DNA of 64,000 nucleotides from Microbulbifer sp. VAAF005 (GCF_030012985.1 NZ_CP120233.1:806001-870000), one strand, 5' to 3'. Shown: positions 48,595 to 58,462, numbered from the stretch's first letter. Numbers and translations are program-made. The notes: a model not told the origin generated them from the sequence alone.

Positions 48595-49059
48595 CTAGCC
48601 ATAAGCAGCATGGCCTGTAGAACTCAACAAAACAAATGCGATTACACAGGGTTTTTCACCCCGGTTGACCCAGTTATGAACCGTGCCACGCTGAACAAGC
48701 GTGTCTCCAGCGTATAGCTTTACCGATAGCCCCTCCCTCATTTCCATCTCAATTTCACCGGAAAGTACAACTGCATAATCAATACTATCGGTCCGATGTA
48801 ACCGAGGGGTAACTCCAGGACCAAATTCCACCACCTTAAAGACAGAGCCACCGGGAATCGTGGTTCCGACCACATCGCGCGCCCCTTTATCCTCACCATC
48901 GTCTACCAGCGATACAGGCAGATCCTCTGTTGTCCACAACTGCTGTTGAGACATCTGGGGTCGCCATTGGCTTGTGTATAAGCCTCGATCATCCATTAAT
49001 ACCACAGGCTCACCTTGCGAATTATGCCCGGTTACCACTCTGCGAATATTTAATGTCAT
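48595..49059 (-). CDS. Cupin-domain protein
   Basis: A 154-residue cupin: PRLHRTDSIDYAVVLSGEIEM and LYAGDTLVQRGTVHNWVNRG are near-perfect cupin motifs 1 and 2, with His ligands. It resembles cupins linked to aromatic or oxalate metabolism. AAGGA lies eight bases before the ATG at 49059; an earlier start at 49098 lacks a site. Lies divergent to hrpB. Confidence 0.85.
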   Translation of the reverse strand: MTLNIRRVVTGHNSQGEPVVLMDDRGLYTSQWRPQMSQQQLWTTEDLPVSLVDDGEDKGARDVVGTTIPGGSVFKVVEFGPGVTPRLHRTDSIDYAVVLSGEIEMEMREGLSVKLYAGDTLVQRGTVHNWVNRGEKPCVIAFVLLSSTGHAAYG

Positions 49060-49256
49060 AGCGCTGTCCTTAACTATTATGGCGGTGCCTGAGGGCAATA
49101 TAGCACCAACAAAGTAGCCCCTCCTTTATGCACTTTTAGTCCCAGTATTGCCAGCCCACCGCACATGCTCCTCAAAGCTGAAAAATCTATGCTCGGACCA
49201 GATATCGTTCTTGAATTTGGTATCCCCCACATCGTGAAGTCACTATAATCCCGCCC

Positions 49257-51821
49257 ATGTCAGTATTACCTATTCAAAGCACCCTTCCCGAATTGCTCCA
49301 AACCTTAGGTGAGCACAGTAATGTTGTACTTCAGGCGCCACCTGGGGCAGGTAAGACAACTGCAGTACCACTCGCTCTTTTAGACGCGCCATGGTTAAAC
49401 GAAAGGAAAATTATTATGTTAGAACCGCGCCGCCTGGCAGCGCGGACAGCAGCAGCTCGTATGGCAGCTCAGCTGGGAGAAGACGTTGGCGAGACTATTG
49501 GCTTCCAGGTTCGAGGGGAGCGCCAAGCAACCGGTAAAACCAAGATATTGGTTGTCACCGAAGGAATCCTTACTCGGCTTTTGCAAGCAGATCCGGAGCT
49601 TCAATCAACAGCCCTGGTAATTTTCGATGAATTTCACGAGCGCAGCCTGCAGGCAGATCTCTCCCTCGCCTTATGCTTACAATCCCAGGAGTATCTTCGC
49701 GAGGACCTGAAGATTCTGGTGATGTCAGCCACACTGGATACCAGCGGTGTCTCTTCGATACTAAATAACGCGCCTATCATTTCCAGTGAAGGACGCAGCT
49801 ACCCCGTCAATATTGAGTATTTGAATCCAAAAGAAGAGCTTGAAGACAAGCGTCAGATCCCCGCGCTGATGACCAGGAAAATTGTCGAGTCCTTAGATAA
49901 AGAAGAAGGCAGTATTCTCGCCTTTTTGCCTGGTGTCGCGGAAATCAAGCAGGTTGAAGACCTGCTGAAGGAACGCCTGACGGAAAAGACCCTGAAGGGG
50001 CCCATCACTGTCTCTCCACTCTTCGGGGACCTGAGTCGCGAGCAACAGGACCAGGCAATAGCGCCAACTGCTCCGGGTACACGAAAGATTGTGCTGGCCA
50101 CTAACGTGGCCGAAACCAGTCTGACTATTGAAGGTATTCGAATAGTTATCGACTCGGGGCTGATGCGCGAGTCGCGCTTTAATCCTAACTGCGGTATGAA
50201 CCGCCTGGTGACAAGTACGATTTCACAAGCTTCAGCCACTCAGCGTACGGGGCGAGCTGGGCGCCTCAACGCAGGATACTGCCTCCGACTTTGGAGCGAG
50301 GGTCGGCAGCGGTCACTAAGTGCCAAAAATACACCGGAGATAACTCGCAGTGATCTCGCCCCCCTAGCACTTGAATTGGCCAAGTGGGGAGTTACTGATG
50401 TCAGCGAGCTCAGCTGGCTCGACACACCGCCCCCTGGACCCATGGCTCAGGCTCAGCAGCTCTTACAGCAACTGGGTGCACTGGATGACAAACTGCGCAT
50501 TACCCCACACGGTAACACCATGCTGGCCTTTGGCGCCCATCCCCGCCTCGCACATATGTTAGTTGCCAGTGTGGACTGGGGCCTACAGGAGCAAGCCTGC
50601 CTGCTGGCAGCACTGCTATCTGAGCGGGATATTTTCCGTGGCGAGGCCCGATGGGATCGGGATATCAATAAGCGAATTCAGGCTCTTCAATCCCAAGGCT
50701 CTGATTACCGGGTAGATCGCGGCACGGTGCATAGAGTACGCCAGCAATCCAAAAGCTGGGGCTCTCAATTAAAGAAGATTGTGCCAAGCGCAAACTGCGT
50801 TTCACCACCCATCGACCATTCAGATGAAATTGGCGCCTTGCTTGGACTGGCCTATCCAGACCGGATCGCAAAAACTCGCAAGGACTCTGCCCGTCGATTT
50901 CTACTCTCCAGTGGCAGAGGTGCACACTTTTCCCATGATGACGCCCTTTCCTTGAACGAATACCTGGTCATTGCTGATCTAGATGGCCAGGGCCGCGACG
51001 CACGCATCCAACTGGCAGCTGAAATCTCCTTGCCCGCTTTACGGTCGTGCTTCGCCACACAAATCAAAGAAGAGATTTCAGTTCGCTGGGACGAGACTAG
51101 CGGCCGGGCTATCGCCCTCCAGCAAACGCAATTGGGGGCACTGGTTTTACACCAACGGCCGGCTGCAGATATCCCACAGGAAACCCTCAGCCGCGCATTA
51201 CTGGAAGCCATACGTAAGAAAGGCCTGTCTTCCCTCCCCTGGAATACAGAAACTAACCAATTGCGCTTTCGAATTGAATTTCTGCGCCAAAGTAAAGAGT
51301 GTGAGGATTTACTAGGCGACACTTTAGTACCAAATTGGAGTGATGACGCTCTTTTGGAGACCATGGAGAATTGGCTGCTTCCTCATTTGCAGGGGCTCAG
51401 CAGGCTTGAGCAGGTGGGGCAGCTGGACTTGCATAACATCTTGCGAGGACAGCTTGAGTGGGGACTACAACAAAAACTTGATGACTTGGTCCCCACCCAC
51501 TACCTGGTCCCTAGCGGCTCCCGGATTAGTATCGACTATGGAGAAACCCCACCTATTCTGGCAGTGCGCCTGCAGGAACTGTTTGGATTGGCACAAACTC
51601 CAACAATTTTAAAGAATCGCTATCCACTGATGATTCATTTGCTCTCTCCGGCACGTCGCCCCGTTCAAATTACCCGTGACTTGGTGAATTTCTGGGCCAA
51701 TACTTACCAAGAGGTAAAAAAGGAGTTGCGTATTAAATACCAGAAACATTACTGGCCCGATGATCCTCTGACGGCTAAAGCTACTACAAAGACGAAGAAG
51801 AGAATGGATATGGGGAAATAA
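49257..51821 (+). CDS. hrpB: HrpB ATP-dependent DEAH helicase
   Basis: An 854-residue DEAH-box helicase. Motif I PPGAGKTT (28-35), DEFHER (motif II), SATLDT (III), QRTGRAGR (VI), then HA2/winged-helix and the C-terminal HrpB-specific domain. Length matches HrpB. HrpB is widespread in proteobacteria and its cellular role is not settled. Frame and motifs are intact. Confidence 0.93.
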   Translation: MSVLPIQSTLPELLQTLGEHSNVVLQAPPGAGKTTAVPLALLDAPWLNERKIIMLEPRRLAARTAAARMAAQLGEDVGETIGFQVRGERQATGKTKILVVTEGILTRLLQADPELQSTALVIFDEFHERSLQADLSLALCLQSQEYLREDLKILVMSATLDTSGVSSILNNAPIISSEGRSYPVNIEYLNPKEELEDKRQIPALMTRKIVESLDKEEGSILAFLPGVAEIKQVEDLLKERLTEKTLKGPITVSPLFGDLSREQQDQAIAPTAPGTRKIVLATNVAETSLTIEGIRIVIDSGLMRESRFNPNCGMNRLVTSTISQASATQRTGRAGRLNAGYCLRLWSEGRQRSLSAKNTPEITRSDLAPLALELAKWGVTDVSELSWLDTPPPGPMAQAQQLLQQLGALDDKLRITPHGNTMLAFGAHPRLAHMLVASVDWGLQEQACLLAALLSERDIFRGEARWDRDINKRIQALQSQGSDYRVDRGTVHRVRQQSKSWGSQLKKIVPSANCVSPPIDHSDEIGALLGLAYPDRIAKTRKDSARRFLLSSGRGAHFSHDDALSLNEYLVIADLDGQGRDARIQLAAEISLPALRSCFATQIKEEISVRWDETSGRAIALQQTQLGALVLHQRPAADIPQETLSRALLEAIRKKGLSSLPWNTETNQLRFRIEFLRQSKECEDLLGDTLVPNWSDDALLETMENWLLPHLQGLSRLEQVGQLDLHNILRGQLEWGLQQKLDDLVPTHYLVPSGSRISIDYGETPPILAVRLQELFGLAQTPTILKNRYPLMIHLLSPARRPVQITRDLVNFWANTYQEVKKELRIKYQKHYWPDDPLTAKATTKTKKRMDMGK

Positions 51822-51835
51822 CCCTCTTCAATTTC

Positions 51836-51866
51836 CTGCCGCAGTGGCAGAAAAACAGTTTTTCTG
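51836..51866 (+). terminator. Overlapping hairpins after hrpB
   Basis: CTGCC-GCAGT-GGCAG, then CAGAAAAA-CAG-TTTTTCTG, 14 bases after the hrpB stop. One of these alternative stems with the T-run probably ends transcription. Confidence 0.55.
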
Positions 51867-52005
51867 AGCGGCGGTTAAGTTATCATTCAGCATTAATTAG
51901 ATAGCTTACCCCGCAGCATAAGATAGGAGCTTGTGCCAGTGATTTTGGCCTACAGCAATATCTTAAGGTCAGAAAAACTATCATTTGTAGCAATGGAGAT
52001 GTATT

Positions 52006-53001
52006 TTGCGCCGGATACTTTTGTCATTTTTTAGTCCGCTAATGATACTAAGCTGTAGTCTTGATGACCTTCCCGATGACATAAATCAAAAATCTACTGA
52101 TTACGACAAGGAAATGCGTTATCTGGTAGAAGATATAAGCACCTACGCCAAGGGTATCAATCGCCACTTTCTCATTGTTCCCCAAAATGGGGTTGAGTTA
52201 ATTACGACGACGACAACTACCACGGGGCCTGTGGATGAAACCTACCTGAATGCCACAGACGGCATTGCTCAGGAAGCCCTGTTTTTTGGGGCAAATGGCA
52301 TTGTCGATGAACCAACCAGCACGTCTGAAACCCGGCGCTTGCAAACTTATCTTGATTTGGCAAAAGATGAAGGAGATCGAATCCTAATAACGGATTTTGC
52401 CAGCATTATCCGGAATGTTGACGATTCATATCAGGATAATGAAGATGCAGGGTATATTTCTTTTGCTGCAGACAGTGAAGCCCTGGATAATATCCCTCCA
52501 TACCCCGATGAGCCATTCAATGTAAATTCACGTGACATTGATAGCCTCGGAGAAGCCAGCAACTTTATAAACATTATCAATCCACGCCTTTACTCAACAC
52601 CTGAAGAGTTTGTCGACGCATTAAGTGAAACCAATTACGACATCCTGATTATCGATTTCTTCTTTAACGGCGAAACTTACACCCAGGAACAAATTGAGCA
52701 GCTCAAAGAAAAAGAAAATGGTGGACGGCGCTTGGTGCTGGCCTATATCAATATCGGCGAAGCACAAGATTATCGCTACTATTGGAAGTCCTATTGGTAC
52801 AACACCCCACCCGAATGGTTACTGGGAGAAGTACCAGGTGAACCCGGTAATTACTACGTGAAGTATTGGCAACAGGGCTGGCAAAAAATTATTTTCGGCA
52901 ATGATGACTCTTACATTTATATGATCGTTGATGCTGGATTCGATGGGGCCTATATGGATGGAATCGATGCATTTGAATACTTCGATTCAAGCGATTACTA
53001 A
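52006..53001 (+). CDS. Lipoprotein related to GH114 endo-alpha-1,4-polygalactosaminidase
   Basis: A 331-residue lipoprotein: lipobox ILSC (Cys17), a short Thr-rich stretch (VELITTTTTTTGP), and a TIM-barrel-like domain with YDILIIDFFFNG, RLVLAYINIGEAQDYRYYW and GFDGAYMDGIDAFEY. The last two match the catalytic Asp/Glu strands of the GH114/PelA/TM1410-like glycosidase group, which cut galactosaminogalactan-type polymers. Anchored on the outer membrane, it may degrade or remodel an extracellular polysaccharide. It stands alone. A start at 52006 is supported by position after ATGGAGATG. Confidence 0.82.
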   Translation: MRRILLSFFSPLMILSCSLDDLPDDINQKSTDYDKEMRYLVEDISTYAKGINRHFLIVPQNGVELITTTTTTTGPVDETYLNATDGIAQEALFFGANGIVDEPTSTSETRRLQTYLDLAKDEGDRILITDFASIIRNVDDSYQDNEDAGYISFAADSEALDNIPPYPDEPFNVNSRDIDSLGEASNFINIINPRLYSTPEEFVDALSETNYDILIIDFFFNGETYTQEQIEQLKEKENGGRRLVLAYINIGEAQDYRYYWKSYWYNTPPEWLLGEVPGEPGNYYVKYWQQGWQKIIFGNDDSYIYMIVDAGFDGAYMDGIDAFEYFDSSDY

Positions 53002-53613
53002 CCGCCCAAAAGAGACCGGCCCCCAAAACAACCGATTAAGGCTAGCCCTATTCGTACAATGACCGTTCACCCGAACAAATAGACGAATAAGAACAACCAA
53101 ACACAGGCATTACATAGTAAAGTAGCCAAATGGAACTCCTGTATTAAAATTTACCCCCTTATTGAAACCCCTATCGCCCTGATTTCAACAAATCACTTAT
53201 ATAATGCTCACTGCACCTTGCAGAATACAAAGAGAAAACAACTTATAAGTAGACGCTTACAGAGCATATTACTTACAAGCTTTTTGTTAGCAAGAAATGC
53301 GGAGACCTATGTTAACTGCAATGAAATTGTCACCAACTTTCAAGCAACCTCAGAAAGGGTTTTACAGACCACTTCCGAAGACATTGAGGGGTGATAAAGG
53401 GAAAAAGTCTGCTTTGTAGAAAGAGAAGAGATGATGTAGTTTGCAGCACGATTCCAACGAGGAAAAGCACGACAACGCCTCATATGGTTGATATTCATTA
53501 GTTCAACTGAAAATTACATGATACTTGGCTGCTAACTGAATAAGATTCTAGCCAACCCCCAAGAAAATTTATATCATCTCAACCCTGCATACAAATTGAT
53601 TCAAAAAAATCCT
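53002..53613. other. Gap with one doubtful short ORF
   Basis: No supported gene in about 600 bp. A 36-codon frame at 53309-53419 (MLTAMKLSPTF...) has GGAG five bases before its ATG but no recognisable content; it is noted only. No hairpin or repeat stands out. Confidence 0.35.
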
Positions 53614-53940
53614 ATGTATAAAAATATTCTTAACTCGATAGTACTTACAGTTATTTTTTCATCTACCGCATTTGCAGGAGAGATAGATGTAATACCATCA
53701 GACTGGAAGCTTGAAAATTACACCGATAACGGAGCAATTAAAGTCTTCAATGTTGCAGATGACACCAATAACATCTGTACATCCTTCCATTTGGATTCAG
53801 CTACCACTGAAAGTAAAAATCGATTCTGGTCAACAGTCTTAGCTGCTAAAGCAGCTAACTCAAAGATGTTTGTTCGCTATGTAGAGTCAGATTCTGCAAG
53901 CTGCGAAATATCAAGCTTTGGACAAAAGTCCACCAGCTGA
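53614..53940 (+). CDS. Small exported protein of unknown function
   Basis: A 108-residue protein starting MYKNILNSIVLTVIFSSTAFAGE, a clear Sec signal peptide with an AFA-G cleavage site. The mature part of about 87 residues is unrecognised and has two cysteines (CTSFHLD and SCEIS), which could form a disulfide. I choose the ATG at 53614; the frame opens at 53596. A hairpin follows. Confidence 0.65.
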   Translation: MYKNILNSIVLTVIFSSTAFAGEIDVIPSDWKLENYTDNGAIKVFNVADDTNNICTSFHLDSATTESKNRFWSTVLAAKAANSKMFVRYVESDSASCEISSFGQKSTS

Positions 53941-53968
53941 TTTTAAGCATTAATAAACTGACGAAAAA

Positions 53969-54001
53969 CACACAATTACCCATAAATTGAGTAGTTGTGT
54001 G
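53969..54001. terminator. Terminator between convergent genes
   Basis: CACACAATTA and TAGTTGTGTG pair (one G-U) around a 13-base loop, followed by CTTTTCTATT on the plus strand. It separates the exported protein from the leftward SnoaL-like gene. Confidence 0.65.
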
Positions 54002-54023
54002 CTTTTCTATTGCTTGCTAGAAA

Positions 54024-54458
54024 TCAAGCCTGCTGAGTATCCTTATACTGAGTCACATACTGGGAAAGCCGCCCGGACATTTCCTCTGCCAATTTTTGCA
54101 GGGCGTTGAGCGGGCGTATCATCACCTCAAATTCAATAATCTTGCCTTCATCATTAAAGCGGATAATATCCAACCCCTTCAAGCTCTTATCACCGATGGA
54201 GGCTGCGAATTCAAGAGCCAGATCGTGTCCCGATTCGGTAGTAAATTCACGGTCGTATTCAAAGCTCTCAAAAACCTGCATCACCGTATTGAGAATCAGG
54301 CACACAGCAGCGGAGCTGTGGTAGGGCTTAAAAAATGCCGGTGAACGGAAAACAGCATCTTCTGCAACGATCGCGGGCAAGCGACTCAGATCTCGTGCAG
54401 CGACCATCTCATGCCATAGGGCAATAGATTCCGCTATTTTTTTATTGGAATTGTTCAT
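54024..54458 (-). CDS. SnoaL/NTF2-like protein coupled to a patatin gene
   Basis: A 144-residue SnoaL/NTF2-fold protein: WHEMVAARDLSRLPAIVAEDAVFRSP and GLDIIRFNDEGKIIEFEVMIRP are typical. Relatives bind small hydrophobic ligands. GAGGAAG lies before the ATG at 54458, inside the end of the patatin gene, with a 17-bp overlap, so the two are probably translationally coupled. It may work on a lipid-derived product of the phospholipase (inference). Confidence 0.8.
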   Translation of the reverse strand: MNNSNKKIAESIALWHEMVAARDLSRLPAIVAEDAVFRSPAFFKPYHSSAAVCLILNTVMQVFESFEYDREFTTESGHDLALEFAASIGDKSLKGLDIIRFNDEGKIIEFEVMIRPLNALQKLAEEMSGRLSQYVTQYKDTQQA

Positions 54459-55317
54459 TGGAGACTTCCTCTTCACTCACTTGTTTTTGTAAAAATTCTC
54501 TCCCATCAGCACACCCCAACTCGTAAGTTTTTTGGGCCAGCTCTGGACTTGTGTAGTCCCAAACACTGATGAATGGCGGTTTCGAGGGCTGGACATAAGT
54601 CCAATCCTGATCGCCTTTGCGCTGTGTAAATATGTCTGGGAACTGGTCGTAACGACGGGTCAACAACACCAGCACCCTTCCCTTTCCATCATCCAATCCT
54701 GCCACCGGGATATTATCTACCACCCCACCATCGAGTGCTGTTCGCCCCCGCAACTTAAGTCTTGGCGTGAATGGCGGCGTACAGGAGGAGCACAAAATCA
54801 GGTCCACCAACTCCTCAATACTGGAACAATCCCGGGCTCGATAAAATTGCTGCTTAAAACCTAAGCGCTGGGCGATCTTGGGGTGAAGGCTGCGTAAAAA
54901 ATGCTTATCGGCATAGTAGGCCATGGCCCCCACTCCAAAAGCCAAACCTCCAGATAGACCTTTTGGTGGGTGAACAACCGCAATTCGCAACTCTGCGCCC
55001 TGCTGAAGGGTCTCCAGTCCATCCCGAAACAGCTCTAACATCGCATTGCGGTAGATTCCATATTGGGGGAACACAGGTTCTTTACCAAAAAGGTTTCCCC
55101 AATAAGCATTTTTTTCATTAGTCTCGAACGCGGTCCAGAAATGCTCTCGAGCCTCCTCCGTCTTACCCATCAGCACCAGGCTCGACATTAGGCCCCCTGC
55201 CGAAACAGCAGTAACCACCTTCGGAGAAAGACTAATTTCTTTGGCTATGGACTCCCAAAAGCCAATCTGCCAGGTACACCGCCCACCACCACCGGCAAAA
55301 ACAACTTGGTCAAACAT
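54442..55317 (-). CDS. Patatin-like phospholipase, copy 1
   Basis: A 291-residue patatin with oxyanion-hole GGGGR (9-13), nucleophile Ser39 in AVSAGG (Gly of the usual GxSxG replaced by Ala), and catalytic Asp196 in DGGVVDN. Patatins release fatty acids from phospholipids. It aligns without gaps over the first 200 residues with the two neighbouring copies, sharing Cys14, SSCTPP near 178 and HPPKG. No signal peptide; likely cytosolic or membrane-associated. It is coupled to the SnoaL-like gene. Confidence 0.88.
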   Translation of the reverse strand: MFDQVVFAGGGGRCTWQIGFWESIAKEISLSPKVVTAVSAGGLMSSLVLMGKTEEAREHFWTAFETNEKNAYWGNLFGKEPVFPQYGIYRNAMLELFRDGLETLQQGAELRIAVVHPPKGLSGGLAFGVGAMAYYADKHFLRSLHPKIAQRLGFKQQFYRARDCSSIEELVDLILCSSCTPPFTPRLKLRGRTALDGGVVDNIPVAGLDDGKGRVLVLLTRRYDQFPDIFTQRKGDQDWTYVQPSKPPFISVWDYTSPELAQKTYELGCADGREFLQKQVSEEEVSNEQFQ

Positions 55318-55556
55318 GATCTCGCTTCCCTGCAGCAGCCTTCCGGCTGGAACTTCCTGAGTCCATTCTGTGTTTTACATCCTCTCAAGTGCAGTTTCAG
55401 GCCGCTCTCTGCGTTACCGCCGACACTTATGACCAATTAGTTTCAGCCTTCATGATGACATATTGATGACGACAACAATATGCAACTAATTGCATAAGCT
55501 AATCGAATCACAAGTATTGTGCAACTGATCGTCTTGATCCTGAACTCACTGAATAC

Positions 55557-56426
55557 TCAAATTTCCACCAGGCGTTCCTTACCGGACACAAGCGCATCGA
55601 GAAAGGAATAACCGTCTGCAACCCCAATTTTCAAGGTGTGCCTCATCGCACTGGGGTCAGCAAAATTCCACATCCCGATGGGCAACGGACTGGAAGGCTG
55701 CACATAAGTCCACACCTGATCCCCCCTTTGCACGCTGAAACTGTTCGGTAGGTGTGGAAAGCTCCCTGTATCCAAAATCAGAACCCGCCCTTTGCTAGCA
55801 TCCAAGCCGGCGACCGGAGCATTACCTACCAGGGCTCCATCCAGTACCTCGGCACCACCAAGCGACAGCCTTGGGGATATAGGAGGGGCACAGCAGGAAC
55901 TCAAAATAAGCTGCTCAAGATCTGTCCCATCTTTGCATTTACTCACGGGGTGAAACATTTGGCGAAACCCCAGATGTAACGCTGTATTTGGATGCAAGTC
56001 GTGAAAGATATGTTTGTTAGAGTAGAAAATTGCCAGCCCCAGCGTCAGTGCGAGCGGCACAGGCAACCATTCCGGGGGATAAGTCACTGCAATCCTGAGG
56101 TCGGCAGATTGACGCAGAGACTCAAGACTATCGTGAAAAAATTCATGCACTCCTTTGCGGTAGATCTCAAAGTGCGGGAAAATTGGTTCTTTGCGAAATG
56201 AATTATTCCAGTAGAAATTCCTTTCATTTTTTTTGCAAGCTGAGTGAAAGTAATTGACACCCTCACGGCAACGATCCGTAAGCATGAGTGCCGCCACCAT
56301 ACTGCCTCCGGATGCAGCGCAAACAACTTTCGGCCGGATCGGTAATTCACGGCTTAGCGATAGCAAAAAACCAAGCTGCCAAGTGCAACGGCTTCCGCCG
56401 CCACCAAATACCATTTGATTAAACAT
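55557..56426 (-). CDS. Patatin-like phospholipase, copy 2
   Basis: A 289-residue paralogue of the copies on both sides. GGGGSR, Ser39 in AASGGS, and Asp196 in DGALVGN are in the same positions. It is the most divergent: its dyad motif is DGA rather than DGG, and the nucleophile motif is AASGG. Two hundred and thirty-nine bases separate it from copy 1, with no shared terminator, so each may be expressed separately. The start at 56426 (MFNQMVFGGGG) follows no strong site. Confidence 0.88.
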   Translation of the reverse strand: MFNQMVFGGGGSRCTWQLGFLLSLSRELPIRPKVVCAASGGSMVAALMLTDRCREGVNYFHSACKKNERNFYWNNSFRKEPIFPHFEIYRKGVHEFFHDSLESLRQSADLRIAVTYPPEWLPVPLALTLGLAIFYSNKHIFHDLHPNTALHLGFRQMFHPVSKCKDGTDLEQLILSSCCAPPISPRLSLGGAEVLDGALVGNAPVAGLDASKGRVLILDTGSFPHLPNSFSVQRGDQVWTYVQPSSPLPIGMWNFADPSAMRHTLKIGVADGYSFLDALVSGKERLVEI

Positions 56427-56742
56427 GACGACACCCTCTAAGTGAGGCTATCGGAATAAATACGGGAACTTTTGAATCTAACTTAGACCAGGGAACTTTG
56501 CCTCTATCGCCACTAGGCGTTAAAGCGAGATCGCAACCAACGACTCTCTCCCAACTGTTACACATCACAATCAGCAAGCTTGCTAACCACCTTGATACAA
56601 ATAGATATCAAAAAGACTTCACTTTTCAAACCAAGTTGGTATTGAGACAGAAGGCGCTTTTATCTCAACACTCAGTGCAAACCTAACCCTAATCCTAAGC
56701 TCGTAATCTTCCGGTCAGTAATTCAAGATATCCCCAGTCACG
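56427..56742. other. Gap between patatin copies 2 and 3
   Basis: No gene or clear repeat; presumably the promoter of copy 2. Confidence 0.35.
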
Positions 56743-57615
56743 TCAGGGAGGACTCTCAATTAACCGCCCTTCGCCACTAATTGCCGCTAAAAATGCACGC
56801 CCATCTGCAACTCCCATACGGAAAGTATCCTTCACCTCTTCCGGACTGGCAAAATCCCACACATTAAGTGGAACATGCCCAGAGGGCTGAACATATGTCC
56901 ATTCCTGGTTAAATTTTTGTACCGTAAAACGGTCCGGCAGCTGCGGGAAACGTCGGGTTAGCAAAATGAGCACCCGTCCTTCAGCAGTATCCAGCCCACC
57001 AATAGGCACACTATCTACAACCCCTCCATCCAAAACCTCTGCACCGCCCTGTTTCAGGCGCGGTGTCAGAGGTGGCGTACAGGATGAAGTAATAACCAGC
57101 TTCTCTAACTGGGAAGGATCCGAACAGTGGCGAACCTTATAAAAAGATTGGCGGAAGCCCAATTTAAGTGCAGTAGTGGGGTGAAGGTTCGGGAAAATAT
57201 AAGTATCAGAGTAATCAATAGCTGCCCCAATCATTAACGCGATCGGACCAGGCAGCCATTTCGGCGAAGTACTGACTCCAATACGTAAGTCTGCGGCTTC
57301 CCTAAGTTGATCAAAGCCCCCAGAAAATAAGTCGCTTAATGCTTGACGATAAATTGTATAGTGCGGAAATACTGGGTCCTTACGAAACATATTGCCCCAA
57401 TGGACATTTTTCCCATTGGCTTTAAATGCTGAAACGAAGTAATCCACTCCGTCAAGCGATCTCCCCATCAAAACTAAGCTTGCAACTAGGGCACCGGCAG
57501 ATACCGCACTGACTACCCTCGGTTCTAGATCAATCTCCTTTGCAACCGACTCCCAAAAGCCGATCTGCCAGGTACAGCGCACGCCGCCACCGGCAAACAC
57601 CACTTGGTCAAACAT
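56743..57615 (-). CDS. Patatin-like phospholipase, copy 3
   Basis: A 290-residue paralogue starting MFDQVVFAGGGVRCTWQIG; GGGVR, Ser39 in AVSAGA and Asp196 in DGGVVDS are preserved. Closest to copy 1. The frame extends to 57732, but GGGAAG precedes the ATG at 57615 and the sequence matches the other copies from there. First gene of the array in transcription order, 170 bp from the terminator. Confidence 0.88.
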   Translation of the reverse strand: MFDQVVFAGGGVRCTWQIGFWESVAKEIDLEPRVVSAVSAGALVASLVLMGRSLDGVDYFVSAFKANGKNVHWGNMFRKDPVFPHYTIYRQALSDLFSGGFDQLREAADLRIGVSTSPKWLPGPIALMIGAAIDYSDTYIFPNLHPTTALKLGFRQSFYKVRHCSDPSQLEKLVITSSCTPPLTPRLKQGGAEVLDGGVVDSVPIGGLDTAEGRVLILLTRRFPQLPDRFTVQKFNQEWTYVQPSGHVPLNVWDFASPEEVKDTFRMGVADGRAFLAAISGEGRLIESPP

Positions 57616-57802
57616 AGATTGTTCTTCCCTGGAGTTGGCGCACAAGCAATCACGAGCATGACCAATCACTAGATCGCTGCACCGGCACTTTACATTGCCC
57701 CAGCGCCTCAAAAGCACCGAGGAATATTTCAAATATATACAGTGTGGGAGTAGTTCGTAGGGAGGCTTACGCGGGATCTAACCTGAGAGGTTCACAGCAA
57801 TA

Positions 57803-57831
57803 AAAAAGGCGAACACAAGGTTCGCCTTTTT
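57803..57831. terminator. Bidirectional terminator between the patatin array and nfuA
   Basis: AAAAGGCGAAC and GTTCGCCTTTT form an 11-bp stem with loop ACAAG and T-runs on both sides. It serves nfuA on the minus strand. Confidence 0.85.
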
Positions 57832-57871
57832 CTTTTGAGCCACTTGGCCGACTCAGAATGGTCTCAGGAAC

Positions 57872-58462
57872 TCAGTAGTAGGCCTGGGACTTGTCGGTGT
57901 GGTCAGTAATATCTTTCACGCCAGCTAATTCGGGGATTTTCTCTTTGAGAGTCTTTTCCACGCCTTCCTTCAAAGTCATATCAACCATGCCACAGCCCTG
58001 GCAGCCGCCACCAAACTTCAACACAGCAAACATATCCTCGGTCACTTCTACCAGGCTTACCTGGCCACCGTGAGCTGCCAGGCCCGGATTAACCTCGTTG
58101 TACAAAACATAGTTAATACGGTCCTGGATAGGGCTGTCATCGGTAATTTTCGGCATACGGGAGTTGGGCGCGCGAATCGTCAGCTGCCCGCCCATCTTGT
58201 CCGAAGAGTAATCGACCCGAGCATCATCCAGATAGGGAACGCTGCGCCCTTCAAAGTAAGCTTTGAGACCGTTCATTTCCAACATCACATCACCTTCTTC
58301 CTCCTCTCCCGGGCGGCAGTAGGCGATACAAGTCTCGGCGTTAGGCGTGCCGGGACTGGAAACAAACATGCGAATGGCAATTCCCTCACAGTCCTGTTTG
58401 GCCAACAGCTCTTTCAGGTATTCCTGAGCGGGTTCAGTAATAGTGACATTCAAATCAGACAT
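57872..58462 (-). CDS. nfuA: NfuA iron-sulfur cluster carrier
   Basis: A 196-residue Fe-S biogenesis protein: degenerate A-type N-domain ([15 protein letters not shown]) and C-terminal Nfu domain with CxxC in [21 protein letters not shown], which holds a [4Fe-4S] cluster at the dimer interface. It delivers clusters under oxidative stress or iron limitation. The start MSDLNVTI at 58462 fits the family; the frame opens at 58474. Confidence 0.94.
   Translation of the reverse strand: MSDLNVTITEPAQEYLKELLAKQDCEGIAIRMFVSSPGTPNAETCIAYCRPGEEEEGDVMLEMNGLKAYFEGRSVPYLDDARVDYSSDKMGGQLTIRAPNSRMPKITDDSPIQDRINYVLYNEVNPGLAAHGGQVSLVEVTEDMFAVLKFGGGCQGCGMVDMTLKEGVEKTLKEKIPELAGVKDITDHTDKSQAYY

Noticed and set aside
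48138..48600. Guanidine riboswitch for the SMR gene
   Set aside because: The region upstream of the SMR gene is only about 80 bp before the next gene and shows no ACGR-type hairpins.
53309..53419. 36-codon ORF with a good ribosome binding site
   Set aside because: No recognisable domain, signal or conservation evidence; too short to support alone.
54442..57615. CBASS-type anti-phage system with a patatin effector
   Set aside because: No cyclic-nucleotide synthase, ubiquitin-like or HORMA/TRIP13 gene is next to the patatins.
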